DNA of 64,000 nt, taken from positions 17,913,204 to 17,977,203 of the forward strand of contig OZ024810.1 of NCBI GenBank assembly GCA_964017045.1, read 5' to 3'. The DNA is from Omphiscola glabra (Eukaryota > Mollusca > Gastropoda > Lymnaeidae). The translations under genes and the position numbers were made by a program. The notes under the pieces were generated by a model. That model did not search any database. It saw only the letters and a program-made list of their open reading frames with translations, and was not told the DNA's origin. This document shows, in pieces, positions 43,336-56,449 of this stretch. Position 1 is the first letter of the stretch. Every line of letters begins with the position of its first letter.

Positions 43336-45099
43336 ACTTAGAGCTATATTTTTTTAACACTTTACTTTAAGTATATTTTTTTTTAAATTTTGTGTCTGTT
43401 TAACTTTATTTGGACAGAGGTGACCCTTTTAAGGACTTTTTTTGACACTTAAAGAAATGGGTGGACTTTTTTATTGAAAAGGTCATGTCATGCTCCATAG
43501 GATGTTATTGTTAGTAAGGCTGAGTGGTGTGCTTATAGCTAGTGTAGTGGCTTAAAACTAAATGGTGTACTCATACATAGTACAGTGACACATATAAATC
43601 ATTTTGTATCATTGTTATTTTTTATGATTAAGCAGTGTGATTGTGATGACATAATATAAAGTATATACAGATTGACTTGGGTTTATTTTATCTTTTCCCA
43701 TAATTACCTGCATGTAAAGCTCACAGGCAGTGAGCCCTTTGTTTGCAGGAAGCGCACATGCCTGTTTTTTTAAATTTTTGTTTTGTTTATTCCTGTTAAA
43801 ATATTTTAATGTAGAATTTATCATTTTAGTAATTTATTTTCACATTGAACCTCGGATTTTATTTTACTGAAACTGCTGACAGATTTGTTTTGCAACTGTT
43901 GTGGGTGATCTTAGAATCTGACAACTTTTTTTTTTGTTTTTTTTTCTTATGGATTTTTTCCCCATAATATTTCGGGTTATTTTATGGTAAAAAATATACT
44001 TTGTGTGTGTAAATACACAGTGCCTTTTTAAAGAGACTTGACATTGTATTTTTAATGGCTTATGGTTGAATCCAGAAGAGCTAAACTGGTGGCTTTATGC
44101 AATTTTGATCTTCTAGCAATATATCATTTAGTGAAAGGAACTTAATTTCTCACATTTACTTTATTGAAGTTTGCGTGGTTTCAATCAATTTATTTTAAAT
44201 TACTATGCAGTTTTTAAATGAGGCCTCTATGAAGAGTAAACAGACTCATTCAGGAGATACTTGTACATGTATGCGAGTCTGTGAATTATAAGAGTGTTGA
44301 ATTGTGAAAAAGCCTTAAAATAGATTAATTAGACTCACAATTTGTGTCAATGAAACAATATATGTTCAGCTTTAATGATGACTTTAAAGAAGAGCGGAAA
44401 GGAAGTAAGTGGGAAGTAAAATGTAAAAACCAAACAGGAAAAAAGACATGGCATCTACGTAAAATTGTGGATTTTGTTTATACCGGTACCATAGTCAACG
44501 TACCAAATCTTGTTATTAAATTAAATTATTTTCCATATAAATCCTACCCGGAATATTACTTGTATATAATATACCATTAACTGCGATGTCTAAAATTTCC
44601 ATCATGGTTAGTGCTGTTGAAATGTTTGTGTCTAATTAACCTGATGTGAATTATATGAGTGTTGAAAAATTTCATTGGAATCTTTTAACTTTATGAATAT
44701 TTACAGTCGTGACATGCTAGATACTTCAAAATGTGATGTCATTTGTAGCTGTTTAACAAAAGAGGCAAATAAACACAGTCAAAAAAATTGTTGGATCTTT
44801 TTTTGTTTTTCCACTTTAAAACCAGAGCTTTTATTAATCTGCAGATAACGAACAGATAATAGATACATTTGATTATTTCTTAACTTTATTTAGGTATCAT
44901 ATTTATTTTTTCCACTATAATATGGGTTGTCCTGTTTACCACAGACTAAGATTGTACACAATGATCAATTTAAAAGGAAAAAAAAACCCGTAAATGTTCT
45001 AGATCATAAATACCAACCTGTCAGTGTCACATCTGTAACCCTTTAATACAAATTCATAAATTTTTTATAAAATCTAAAAAGTGAACATGCAATCAGCTT
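43336..45099. other. no gene seen
   Basis: AT-rich. Short open frames (for example 44344-44580 plus) have no recognisable domain or splice context. Confidence 0.5.
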
Positions 45100-45283
45100 C
45101 ATACCGCCTGGGGGTACTCCATCTCAGGGTATGATTTCAACGTTTAAATGAGTTGCCATCCAAGGTTAACGAGTCCCATCCACCCGGGGTGCTGCTTATG
45201 TTTTGTCTAGGCGTTTTCTGGGGATTGAACTCCAATCAACTGGCTTGGTATTGACTCAGTTTAGACCACTCGGCCACCCATCA
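45100..45283 (-). mobile_element. tRNA-derived SINE
   Basis: On the minus strand: GGGTGGCCGAGTGGTCTAAA is a tRNA A box (Leu/Ser type), and GGAGTTCAATCC, 40 bp later, is a B box. Then comes a body with GCACCCCGGGTGGATGGGAC and TCGTTAACCTTGGATGGCAA. Partial relatives lie at 24600-24695 and 33921-33985. These are RNA polymerase III promoter elements in a short interspersed element. Confidence 0.75.
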
Positions 45284-45439
45284 CCCAAAATTTGACAAAT
45301 TCACACCCAGCTGGCACTCCTTTTCTTGGATTTCCCACTTTAACTAATCCGGGAAACTGTTACAGGAAGGGGAGTGAAATATTTCAAAACTTTTCCCAGT
45401 TTAACTATTATTATTATTATTTGTTTGAAATAGCCATTA

Positions 45440-45515
45440 TTATTTGTTGTCTTATATAGCGCGGTACCCCAGCCTAGGGCTGGGCTCACCGCGCTGTACA
45501 TAAAAATATTTAAAA
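45440..45515. repeat. palindromic dispersed repeat end
   Basis: GCGCGGTACCCCAGCC and GGGCTGGGCTCACCGCGC form a near-palindrome around CTAGGG. Inverse relative at 39205-39245. An A-run of 17 lies at 45659-45675. No gene in 45516-46202. Confidence 0.65.
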
Positions 45516-46202
45516 AAGAGACATAATGGTGATATTAACATAAAATACATGCATGTAATAAAGAACAGATGTATTACGGGAAAGTATTAAAGGAAATATT
45601 TCAAAACTTTTCCCATTGCACAGACACAGCATGATGGGTACTTCTACCATTACTAATATAAAAAAAAAAAAAAAATAATCTTGCAATAATTATGAGCAGA
45701 AGAGAAATGAGGTACCAAATAGCTGGATGTTAACAACAGTTCTCATGCTGGTGCTCAAGAAACACTATTAGAAACTAATCAGTCACTTATGTTTATGTCA
45801 ACAAATAAAAAAATTGACAACTTGTTCTTATATTTAAATCCTTTCTATTAAAATTAGTTGTTTTTTTATATAAGGGTCAAGATTCACATACAGTTGAGAT
45901 GAATACGTTAATTGGTTATTGATTTTTAAAAAATTACATCCAAAGTTAACATACCTAATTCTTCACATGATAAGAATAGGAACTTTAAGAGCATGCAACC
46001 ATATGATTGGCTATAATAAGATAGACCATGAAATTATTTCTTTTTAATGCATTAAATAGACATTTCTTCCATTTTACAGATTAATTAAAAGGAATTTGTT
46101 TCAAATCTTTGAGTCTGTCTTAGTTCCTAAAAATTCAAACGCAAAATAATCAATAAAAGGTAAACTGACAGAAAAGGTTTCCAAATTGCTAAAAAAATTC
46201 AC

Positions 46203-46965
46203 AAGCTCAGTGTATGTGTCCTCCATTCTACCTTGATTTGGTGTGTGAGAGGTCAACCATCACAGTGAGTGTGTTCCTCCATTCTACCTTGATTTGGTGT
46301 ATGAGAGGTCCACCATCACAGTGAGTGTGTTCCTCCATTCCACCTTGATTTGGTGTGTGTGAGGTCCACCATCACAGTGAGTGTGTTCCTCCATTCCACC
46401 TTGATTTGTTGTGTGAGAGGTCAACCATCACAGTGAGTGTGTTCCTCCATTCTACCTTGATTTGTTGTGTGAGAGGTCAACAATCACAGTGACTGTGTTC
46501 CTCCATTCTACCTTGATTTGTTGTGTGAGAGGTCCACCATCACAGTGAGTGTGTTCCTCCATCCTACCTTGATTTGTTGTGTGAGAGGTCAACCATCACA
46601 GTGAGTGTGTTCCTCCACTCTACCTTGATTTGTTGTGTGAGAGGTCAACCATCACAGTGAGTGTATTCCTCCATTCTACCTTGATTTGTTGTGTGAGAGG
46701 TCAACCATCACAGTGAGTGTTTTCCTCCACTCTAGCTTGATTTGTTGTGTACCATCACAGTGAGTGTGTTCCTCCACTCTAGCTTGATTTGTTGTGTGAG
46801 AGGTCAACCATCACAGTGAGTGTATTCCTCCATTCTACCTTGATTTGTTGTGTGAGAGGTCAACCATCACAGTGAGTGTGTTCCTCCATTCTACCTTGAT
46901 TTGTTGTGTGAGAGGTCAACCATCACAGTGAGTGTGTTCCTCCATTCCACCTTGATCAAGTGTAT
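46203..46965. repeat. 56-bp minisatellite
   Basis: About 13 units of GTGTGTTCCTCCATTCTACC then TTGATTTGTTGTGTGAGAGG and TCAACCATCACAGTGA. One unit near 46737 is shortened by 16 bp. Confidence 0.92.
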
Positions 46966-47261
46966 GAGAAGTAACATCAGCCCGCTGACACAATGAGAGG
47001 CCATCACATGATTAGCATATCAAAATGAGCAATATGTGTTCAATTTGCATAATAAGCAACAGAATTACTCCTGCAACAATAAAGCAGATCAATCAATTTC
47101 AATTTAATCTGCTGTCGAAGGTTACAATGTTTGAGATAACTCAAAATAAAAATGCCAATATCTCATCAAAATTACATGTCCCTCAAACGTCATAATTTTT
47201 TTTCTCACAAATTTCAAACAAATAAGTTCATAAAGGACGTCCCGAATTTTGTCCACCAACC

Positions 47262-47430
47262 CTCTTGTCCACATGTCACTTATCCTACCCGCCCCTCCTG
47301 TCCACATGTTACTTATCCTACCCACCTCTCTTGTCCACATGCCACTTATCCTACCCACTTTTCTTGTCCAGATTCCACTTATCCCACCGCCCCTCTTGTC
47401 CACATGCCACTTACCCTACCTGCCCCTCCT
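47262..47430. repeat. 33-bp minisatellite, 5 units
   Basis: CCTCTTGTCCACATGCCACT then TATCCTACCCGCC in five units; all frames are open for this reason. Confidence 0.88.
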
Positions 47431-48054
47431 GGGTTGCAGATATCCGCATAGGGGATTGTACAGTGCGAAAATCCAGGAAGCATAATGATTATAAAGAGCA
47501 TAATCAGTAGATTTAGACTTCTAAATAATCTGATTATATAAATCATGCGATTAGTCTTAATTTCGAGTACAAAATGAAAAGCCCAAACTCGCGATTTTGA
47601 AAAGATTTGTTAATAAATAGGAACCCAATGTTTAAGGTGGTCTCTTCCATACAAATTAAAAGCGTAGGCCTGCTGGAAACACACACTGGACTTAAAGCAA
47701 CATGTTACACAAATATGATCTTGGACACACCTTCCCCCCCTTGTTCGCATTTGAAAGAGGCCCCCCCCCAACTCCCCCCTCTTTATGCATGAACCCTTAT
47801 TAAACGTTAAAGCCAGATGAGAGGTATCTCCACCGATAAAGAACAAAACAATTTGTTTAGCTCCCAGGGACCAAAAGTTCACAGTGCCATATGTTAAAGC
47901 TCCAAGAGACCAAAAGTTCACAGACAGCCCCCTTCCCTTCCCCCGGGGAAAGTCAAGTGCCCCCCGGAGCAAAATGGGTAAAAAGAAAAGAACGATTATA
48001 TATTTTTTAAATTAACAACGACTAAATTGTCATTTTAAACAGTTTAAAAAGAAT
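47431..48054. other. no gene seen
   Basis: Contains a small duplication (CCAAAAGTTCACAG at 47872 and 47909) and C-rich runs. No supported coding sequence. Confidence 0.5.
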
Positions 48055-48735
48055 GCAATCTGGCGCCTTTAACCGATTACAATTAGTGGAATCTATGAAA
48101 TAAAGCTACGCTCGATATATTTGATGATCCGTATTTGTAAGGCAAATCTTCTTAGAAGTTTACAATATTCGATTATAAACATCGAAATGTTTCGAAAATT
48201 TGCCTAGCCCGATCATGAGCCAAAGTGTTACCTCCCATTCGCATTTATCTATATTTTTTGTTTAATTATTTTTTGCAACTCGCAAGTTTAAAGACTAATA
48301 ATACTATATTAAACAACAGTTGCTTCAATTTTAAGGTCTTTACTTTTAATAGAGTTCTCACTTAGTATAAAACGTGAGCAATCTTTTTATGTTTGCAAAT
48401 AATATTTTATAATAAAAGCATGACTTTTACATTAGGGAATGATGTTAATTAAAAATAGAATGATGGCCTCATGCTTTAAAAAATATAGTTATTATTAGCA
48501 ACAGTGTTTCTTTCAGCTATCTCTACTGCATGGCAATGCCACCACCCCGCCCCCCCCCCAGCCGCAGCACAATGTGTAAAACAATCTAACAAATATATAT
48601 ATATTTTGTATTAAAAATGAAAAAATTGTCATTTTAAACAGTTTTAAAAAGCATAGTAACTGCTGCCTTTAACCGATAACAATTAGTGAAATCTATAAAA
48701 TATTGCTAGGCTCGATTTATTTGATGATCCGTATA

Positions 48736-50659
48736 TAGGTACTCCAATATCGGGCTGAGCGGGCAAAAAAAACGCTGGCTTCGCGCGGTACATTTCTGTG
48801 ACGAGCCGTGAACGGCGGGTTTTGGTATATGTCGGGCTTTGTTGTTCCTATGCGTCATTTTCTAAAAATAAATAAGTTTCCGTCTTAAACTCTATACGCT
48901 GAAGAATTCCGGTCATGATGGTATAAATGCTTTGTCATTCCGACCTGACTCAGACGAACAGTTGGAGCGCAAACTTGGGTAAGTGTAAACATGTCGATGG
49001 TTTTTTTATTATAGCATATTAAAAGTTAAAACTTTTACGAAAAGCAAGCTTGATCACTTTAACATTAAAAGCATTTATTGTTAACATTACTGGCTATTTC
49101 TGGAATTTAAGATATCGTTCAAAAAAAAAAAATTCCACATGTTTTGAAAAAACGGCGGCCATCTTTTTTAAAAAATTTTATTTACCGGAGGGAGGTTGAA
49201 TTCATTGGAAATAAACACTTTAAATAAACAATTTCTAAATCACTGAAACATCTGATTAAACAAAAATTGTTGATTCTAATATGACTAAACAATATAATTA
49301 TATACAAAAAAATAATTATTTGTTTTAAATTAATTGTTTGTACAATTATTCTTTATAAAATAAGAAATTAATCAATTTGCCAATAAGAATTCCTCTTCTT
49401 AACGATGTATTTAAGTAATAGCTATTATTATTAGATAGACTAAGACTAGTAGTTATAAGGGTGTATCTAGTTTATTTAGTTTAGATCATTTAGTTTCTGA
49501 TGTTCTTTGGGAGATTTTTATTTTGTTTGTGTGTTTTGACGAAATTTATTTGAATTTTCAGCTCACTCATTTTAAAGTTTAATTTTTAAAATTTTGTATA
49601 CTTTCAGGTGGACAAGGATGCAATCTGTTGCTGTGGACTAGGACACTATCTGTTGCTGTGGACCGTGGATTGCAATATTGCATTGCGTGTTTTTATGTTT
49701 TGAATTTAAATCCACCGATACAATAATGATGATGGAGATTCATATATCTTTTATATTAAATGTTCTGAATTATTGTTTTTGTATTTAAATACTTTATTAA
49801 ATTTAGATTGTCATTGTCACTGTCCATTTGTTTTGAAGATTTTTTTGAAATAGCATTGTTAGTTTGAAAGTTGTTAGTTTAAAAGTTATTTATTGGTTTA
49901 AAAGTTATGTATTAATGTCCCGGCCGTTGTTGCTTTTCATAAAATATTTTTCTAAAATTGCATAAATTTTTCTGATCTGTATTTCATTTATTTTAAATGT
50001 GCCTTACTTTTAGATGGACATTATCAGTTTGTGTTGAAAATTTTATAGCAGTAGCTTTATTAGTCTAAAAGTTATGTATTTAAATGTAAAAATGTCTCGG
50101 CCGTTGTTGCTTTTCATAAAATATTTTTCTAAAATTGCATAAATTTTTCTGATCTGTATTTCATTTATTTTAAATGTGCCTTACTTTTAGATGGACATTA
50201 TCTGTTTGTATTGAAATTTTTATAGCAGTAGCTTTGTTGGTTTAGTAATTATGTCACTTTTTAAAAAATTTAATTTTCCGCCATTTGTCGTTATCCACGC
50301 CATATGCTCATAAAGTCATATTTAATAAAATATAATAAGTTAATTCACAATTCATGTATTTTGTTATGTTAAACGCTGTATTGTAAATGTCTCCTCCAAA
50401 TTTGAGAGCTCTAACATTAATAGCCAAAAAGATACAAGCAAAATAGTACAAAAAGTGTAATAATGCGATCACAGTTTTAAAACTTAAATACAAAGCCGAA
50501 TAGTGGGGAAAAATAAATCACTAAAAAATTCATAACTTTTCTTCTATAAGTCATAGAAAGATTATCTTGGTGTCATTGGAAAGCTTAGAGTCAGCTCTTT
50601 CCAATGATATGCTATTTGTGTATGTCTGATGTATTTGAAAATTTGACTTGGAGTACCTA
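48736..50659 (+). mobile_element. internally deleted copy of the new transposon
   Basis: 1,924 bp with TIR TAGGTACTCCAA (48736) and TTGGAGTACCTA (ending 50659), flanked by a perfect 7-bp duplication CCGTATA (48729-48735, 50660-50666). The right 1.17 kb matches 7267-8245; the left part shares only layout and scattered blocks. All transposase exons are gone, so it depends on another copy. The nearby paralogous segment at 48128-48160 shows the site before insertion. Confidence 0.87.
49915..50280 (+). repeat. ~184-bp tandem duplication inside the deleted copy
   Basis: CGGCCGTTGTTGCTTTTCAT through GCAGTAGCTTT occurs at 49920 and again at 50099. The full element has it once (7683-7830). Confidence 0.8.
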
Positions 50660-50970
50660 CCGTATATTTAAGGCTAATCAAGTTATATTATTTGGTTATA
50701 AATATCGCACTGACTGTTCAAGTCTTACTTCCTGTCTTTCGCCTATATCTTTTATTTATTTATTGATTTTTTTGCAACTGACAAGTTAAAAGACTTTAAT
50801 GACCATGTATTAAAATACATTTACTTACCTATAAAGGTCTAAGGTTTATAATAGTTAGTCACGTACTAAACATGTGCAATCTGTTTTGAAATTATAGTTC
50901 ATCGTAAAAGCATGATTAAAAATAAGGATAGGTGTTAATTTTAAATTATATGATGACATTAAGCTTCTTT

Positions 50971-52930
50971 TTCTTTCTGAAAGGGGTGCATACAAATAGT
51001 GCACGTTTCATCAATTATTATTAAATCGAAAGCGTTTTTGTTTTCTTCCAATGTGCCACTTTTTTTTACAAAGTTTCCTGAATAACAGATTTTTTTTTTT
51101 TTTTTGAATACTGACTAAGCCGATATTTATTTTATCAACTTCCCAACTGCTTTTCTATTTTTAATGTCAGAATAGCAAACAAAGTGCCCCATCAATTGGC
51201 ATTGCACTCTTTCTTTTATATTATTAATTTTATTTTAGATGAGAATCCAGTAGAAAGCTAAGATTTTTTATTTTTTTTGTGAACTAGCATTTCGATTATC
51301 ATGCCAATTACATTTTTTGGTACATGTTAAAAAAATTCTTATTGTTAATTCGTCAATTTAAAATAAATTCTTTGGATTTAGATTAAAAAAATTTAAGTAT
51401 GGCGAAGAGGCAATTTAAGAAAGTTATAGTAGTTTGAAATTCCAAATAAAAATTTCAATCTACTGAATATTGGGAAATTTATAATTTATTTGTATACGAA
51501 TTTCCCAAAGATAAAATCACACATTAGTAAATATAATGTCTTCTCTAAACAACTCATGTCTTCTTAAGCTAGTTATGCCGTTCATAAGCGATTTATAAAA
51601 ATGACATGTTTTAAAAACTCATAAAAATGTATAGACCTTTCCAATAAACTTTTTTTCCCCTTTTTGACTGGTAAAATTAGGAAATATTTAGATAAGGTAG
51701 TCTAAGCATTATAATTATAAATAAGTTTGTTTTTTCCATTTGCGTGCAGCATAAAAAATAATGTTAGCAGTGCTTTTTAGTGATTGAATCCTTTTTAATT
51801 GAATTATGTTTTTTTTAAATTCATTTATTTATTGAGTAGCTATCTCTAATAATAATGTAAATAAAAAATTAAAGCCACATAACTATTTTTAGTTATATAA
51901 TTATTTTTTTAATTATTATTATTATTTTTTTGCATAACATAAGCAGGTCAAGCAATTTCCTTTTTGCCAAACCTGCATGGAAAGACATTAAGGGACTTGA
52001 ACAAGCTTCCAAAAGCAACAGTTAAAGCGACTACACTTGACACATTTGCGTCTTTTACCTCCTGACTTCCAACCCCCAGTTCATATTCATAATACCACTG
52101 CTGAGTTACCCTTGCAACCAGTGAATTATCCCCTTCAAAACCACGCAAATTTACATCGCGAACCCCTCTGAAACATAGGAGTCTGATAGGAGCCAGAATG
52201 ATCATTTTATTGATCGTGGGCCCTTAAAATATAGAAGAAGAATAAAATATCCTCATCACATCTTTAAGCCCCTAAAATATTCGAGGCACCCTGCAGTCGA
52301 AAGGGTTGCTGTGCGCACACGATAAAGTTAAAGTTTAGTGACACCTACATTTTTTAACTAGGATCACTTCCGTTGTTCTCCAATTACGTGTAGAATATTA
52401 CACGATATATATAATACAGATATGTGATACAATGCATTCTTGTATTTTGAAACAATCAAACATTTTCTGGGGACTATAATGATTTAAAGGGGGAGAATAA
52501 TCTAGGGCAAAAGCGTACCCTCAAGGGTGACACAACTAGAATGAATATAGTTTACGTCCCGCTGATGCGAAATTTAAGATGTCTTTGGTCATTATTAGGG
52601 ATAATTATGGCACTTTCCATCCGAATATTTGAAATGCAACCTCAAAATTGTCTGAAAGAAACAACAAATTCAAGTATGCGCCAAAATAATGCATCACTAC
52701 AATTTGAGTTTGTACGCTTGTCTTTAGCACCCTAAATTATGCACCCCTTTCCTCACGCTGTTCAATGGTACAGTATGGGGTTGATTATAAGCTTGTGCCT
52801 AATGATTACTCTGAGGCAAGAAAAAAATGGAGTGAATTCATTTTAGATAAGGCACTGGGCTAAATAATGTCTCCCAAAAAACTTTAATTGTTCTTTTGTT
52901 TAAGTGTATAATAGTAACATCGAATTCAAG
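50971..52930. other. no supported gene
   Basis: AT-rich. A minus-strand open frame at 51948-52205 (GFEGDNSLVARVTQQWYYE) is GC-richer but matches no domain I know. T-runs at 51090-51105. Confidence 0.45.
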
Positions 52931-53385
52931 TATACTCAAAAATACACCTCCTGATTTTGAAATAATCCAAAATTTTATACTCAAAAATACATCTCCTGAT
53001 TTTGAAATAATCCAAAATTTTATACTCAAAAATACACCTCCTGATTTTGAAATAATCCAAAATTTTATACTCAAAAATACACCTCCTGATTTTGAAATAA
53101 TCCAAAATTTTATACTCAAAAATACACCTCCTGATTTTGAAATAATCTAAAATTTTATACTCAAAAATACACCTCCTGATTTTGAAATAATCCAAAATTT
53201 TATACTCAAAAATACAAATCCTGATTTTGAAATAATCCAAAATTTTATACTCAAAAATACACCTCCTGATTTTGAAATAATCCAAAATTTTATACTCAAA
53301 AATGCACCTCCTGATTTTGAAATAATCCAAAATTTTATACTCAAAAATACACCTCCTGATTTTGAAATAATCCAAAATTTTCTGG
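52931..53385. repeat. 45-bp minisatellite
   Basis: Ten units of TACTCAAAAATACACCTCCT then GATTTTGAAATAATCCAAAATTTTA. Being 15 codons long and free of stops, it reads open in several frames on both strands. The right flank (CTGGGGAGCAGGCTCCCCAA) is palindromic and looks like part of a dispersed repeat from which the unit came. Confidence 0.93.
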
Positions 53386-54299
53386 GGAGCAGGCTCCCCA
53401 AACCCCTCAACCAATCAAGATTTATCGGTGCCCATGATTTCAGCCCTACTCGATGAAATTGATCGCTGATTTAAGTATCGATATATACACTGCCTAGTAG
53501 CTATGGCCGTATTGGACATGGCGGATGGCTTGATGGTATGTGCCTAACGAAGATGCAGAAGAGATGATGGAAATCAGCTGATGGTTTATAAACAAAAAAT
53601 AATAAGATGGCGCATAGACTGATGCGTCTGCACGTGTTTTTGGAGTTTTTTTTTTACACAACAGCGTTGCCGTTATTTGTTTGATGATGCGATCGGCATT
53701 CTATAAAAATGTACATACATGTTTGCTAACAACAAAACGTGCGGGGTGTAGCTTTTTTGTAAAAAGCTAACCAGTGTCAAAATTAAATTCGCGAGTCATT
53801 TCACTCTGACACAGCTCTGAAAAGTATCGTACACGCGGTTACTATGGTTTCTTTACAAAGTCAGTTATCGTATGCCCGTATACTATTGCTTTGTGTTGTC
53901 ATAAAGAGATCGCTGTAGTGGTAATATTTAACATGACATAGTCACAACACACTGCAGTCCGCCAACACGTCTTTCCTTGCTGTGACGTAATTATTTCGCT
54001 CGGCGGAACCAACCTTCCCCCACCCGCAGATAGCTAGTTCACTGTGACACACAAAGCAACAATATGACCGTCATGATCAATACGATACGTTGCGGTGATA
54101 TTTTTATAACCTTTTACACACCTACCAATCCCCCTACCCATGTGTCTCGTATGCCACAAATTTCCTTCACAACCAACAATGCACTGCTAAGATGGGGTTG
54201 TCGATACAAACTCGAAAATACGGTAGTGAGATGGTGAAGTGGCATCGATAACTAACATTTTCAAAAGCTGGCGATTGGTCATGGGGATCGAGATAACCA
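53386..54299. other. no supported gene
   Basis: Less AT-rich than most of the window. No exon could be supported. Confidence 0.45.
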
Positions 54300-54490
54300 A
54301 CGTTAAGTGGCAAATTTGGCCCTCTTTTGTGCTCGAGATTTTAGGGTTCGGCGACATAAAAGAATCGACATAACCGATGAGAAAATGCTAAGACAAAGAA
54401 AGAATTTGGCGGTTCCACTTCAAAAACGTCGACTTAATAAGGTTGGCGAATTAACCGAGGTCGAGATAAACAGGTTCGACTGTATTTAGT
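54300..54490. mobile_element. possible pogo-like element end
   Basis: The GAGGTCGAGATAAACAGGTT + CGACTGTA right end with repeated TTCG-CGA-ATAA phrases resembles ends of pogo/Tigger-type MITEs, which insert at TA. The left end was not found. The open frame at 54307-54489 is probably incidental. Confidence 0.3.
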
Positions 54491-56320
54491 AAATAATTGA
54501 TACTTCACAATTTGTATCTAGTGTAATATCCTACCCCGACTCTTAAATAACGTTTTTTTTTTAAAATTCTTAATGTTAACTTCTCTTTTTTCATGGCTGG
54601 CCAAATATTTGGACGGCTAATTAACCCACTTCCCATCTACCTGTCGGATTGAGCTGAAACTTGGCACGGAGACTCGTTGCCGATGACAACAGATTCTATC
54701 AAATTTTCAGTCCCCACCCACCATCCCCAAAAATCAGTTTTTCCTGCTTTTCAATGGGAAGATGAAGGAAATATAACACTGATTTCACGAAATACATTTT
54801 CCGATAACTGTGCTATATAATGACATTCCTTTTTTTTTTTTTTTTTTGTGTTTAAATATCCCAAGTTGATTTGGTCCGTAAAATGTTCTTCTTGTTTTTT
54901 TCTGATACAGCTGGTGAAATAAAGCTGCAGTGTGAAAGTGGAAGGGTCATTACAATATTATTATAGTGTAAGGGCGTTAAAAAAATTTTTTTCGGTTGCA
55001 AGCCTTGGGGATGGGCGGCGGGGAGCACTACTTGGAATTCTTATAAAGTGCGTTACTTTTTTTGCATATTTTGTCACATTTCCAGCCCGCACCCCCACCC
55101 CCACCCCACGTTGCTCAATATTACATTTAATAAAATATTGATTAGAAAAACTTTGTTTTAAGGGCTTGTTCAATTTTAAAAGTTGATTGATGTTGATAAC
55201 ACCATGAAATGCACCTTATTACGCATTTTATTGATAAAATGTTTCGTTACAGTTATTCATGCATGGAGATTTCAATAAAACCTTACAAATATAACGACCT
55301 TAGACTTTCCCAAGAAACGACTACTTCGGCATTGCATAATCCAAAAAAAAAAACCCAAACAATCTAAGCCATTATAGAACCAAAATCACTTGATGTGCAT
55401 CTCAACATTTTTTTAAATTAAAGTAAAAATGTACAGCCTCGAAGCAGTCACATTATAGTTCACGCAATGCAATGAGAGAGGGGGGCTTACAATACAAGTA
55501 GAAACCTTCCAGATCTCATTGCATTAAGTCAGACGTCGGCAATCATCGTCGTGGGTGCGGAGACAGTTAAAAGCATATAATAATGTTTTTAATAACAAAT
55601 TTCCCATCTATAATGACATTTGAACTACCCCGACCCACCCACGCCCTTTTTTTGGCCTGCGGCTACCGAAAAAATGTATAAAAGAATAATAATAAATATT
55701 TATAAAAATAACTCCTTATCAAAAAAGGTAGTCTTATGCACCAGTTGACTCCCAAACGTCAGGGCAGGTCTTAGGCCATGCACTGCAACCTATGCGGCCG
55801 CAGTGGGCCCCGCACTTTCATAGGCCTCGCGCTAATTCTAGGTGTAAATTATTAAATTTAACCATGATAACTTATAATCATGTATAGGTCAGCGTGTTTC
55901 TTCTGTGTTTATGTTTTTACAGTGTTTTTTTTAATCTATTACGTCATTGTTTAAAGTGATTACGTCACATCCCCGCCCCATCTCCCACGCTTAGTTTATT
56001 TAATTTTTTTTAAAAAATCATCATTCATTAAGTCAGACGGTTGGAGCAAAAAAAAAATTAATCAGACCGTTGTGGCTAAAATTAAGCAGACACGAGGTAT
56101 ACATTACATTGTAATCAGTTTGAAAGAGCAGTTTTCATTTTTAAATAACATTATAAACAATAAATGAAATGTTTAGTACAAACGTTGACGAGTTTACTTT
56201 ATAATAAAAATATTATGTAACGAGACGGGTCATACAATAAGATCAACATCGGCTTTGCAGATGGCAAACATACAAAATAATACTCAGGGCAAAGGGAAAT
56301 GAGTAATACAAAGTATGGGG
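54491..56320. other. no gene seen
   Basis: Contains T-runs (54832-54847), CACCCCCACCCCC (55089-55105) and two TCATT-AAGTCAGACG phrases (55517, 56026). No coding sequence supported. Confidence 0.45.
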
Positions 56321-56326
56321 AAACGG

Positions 56327-56348
56327 GGGGGGGGGGGGGGGGGGGGGG
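56327..56348. repeat. poly(G) tract
   Basis: At least 22 consecutive G after AAAC. Possible G-quadruplex, and a likely site of length error. Confidence 0.9.
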
Positions 56349-56449
56349 AAACCGCAACAAAAAAACGAACATGTCAAAAAATCTTCATAAATGAACAAAC
56401 AACAATAAAAAAGAATTTTATTATTTTTAAAATAGCACTTGGCTGAAAA

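Larger units (their letters stand above)
48055..50970. repeat. segmental tandem duplication interrupted by a transposon
   Basis: The segment 48055-48480 (CCTTTAACCGAT-ACAATTAG, TTTGATGATCCGTAT, TTTTTGCAACT-GCAAGTT, AAAAGCATGA) recurs as 48655-48735 plus 50660-50970. The second copy is split exactly at GATCCGTATA by the element at 48736-50659. Confidence 0.75.

Noticed and set aside
44344..44580. 78-residue plus-strand open frame
   Set aside because: No domain, no splice context, and AT-rich composition like its flanks.
53503..53540. Possible start exon ATGGCCGTATTGGACATGG... to GTATGT
   Set aside because: Too short; start and donor match by chance often, and no partner exon was found.
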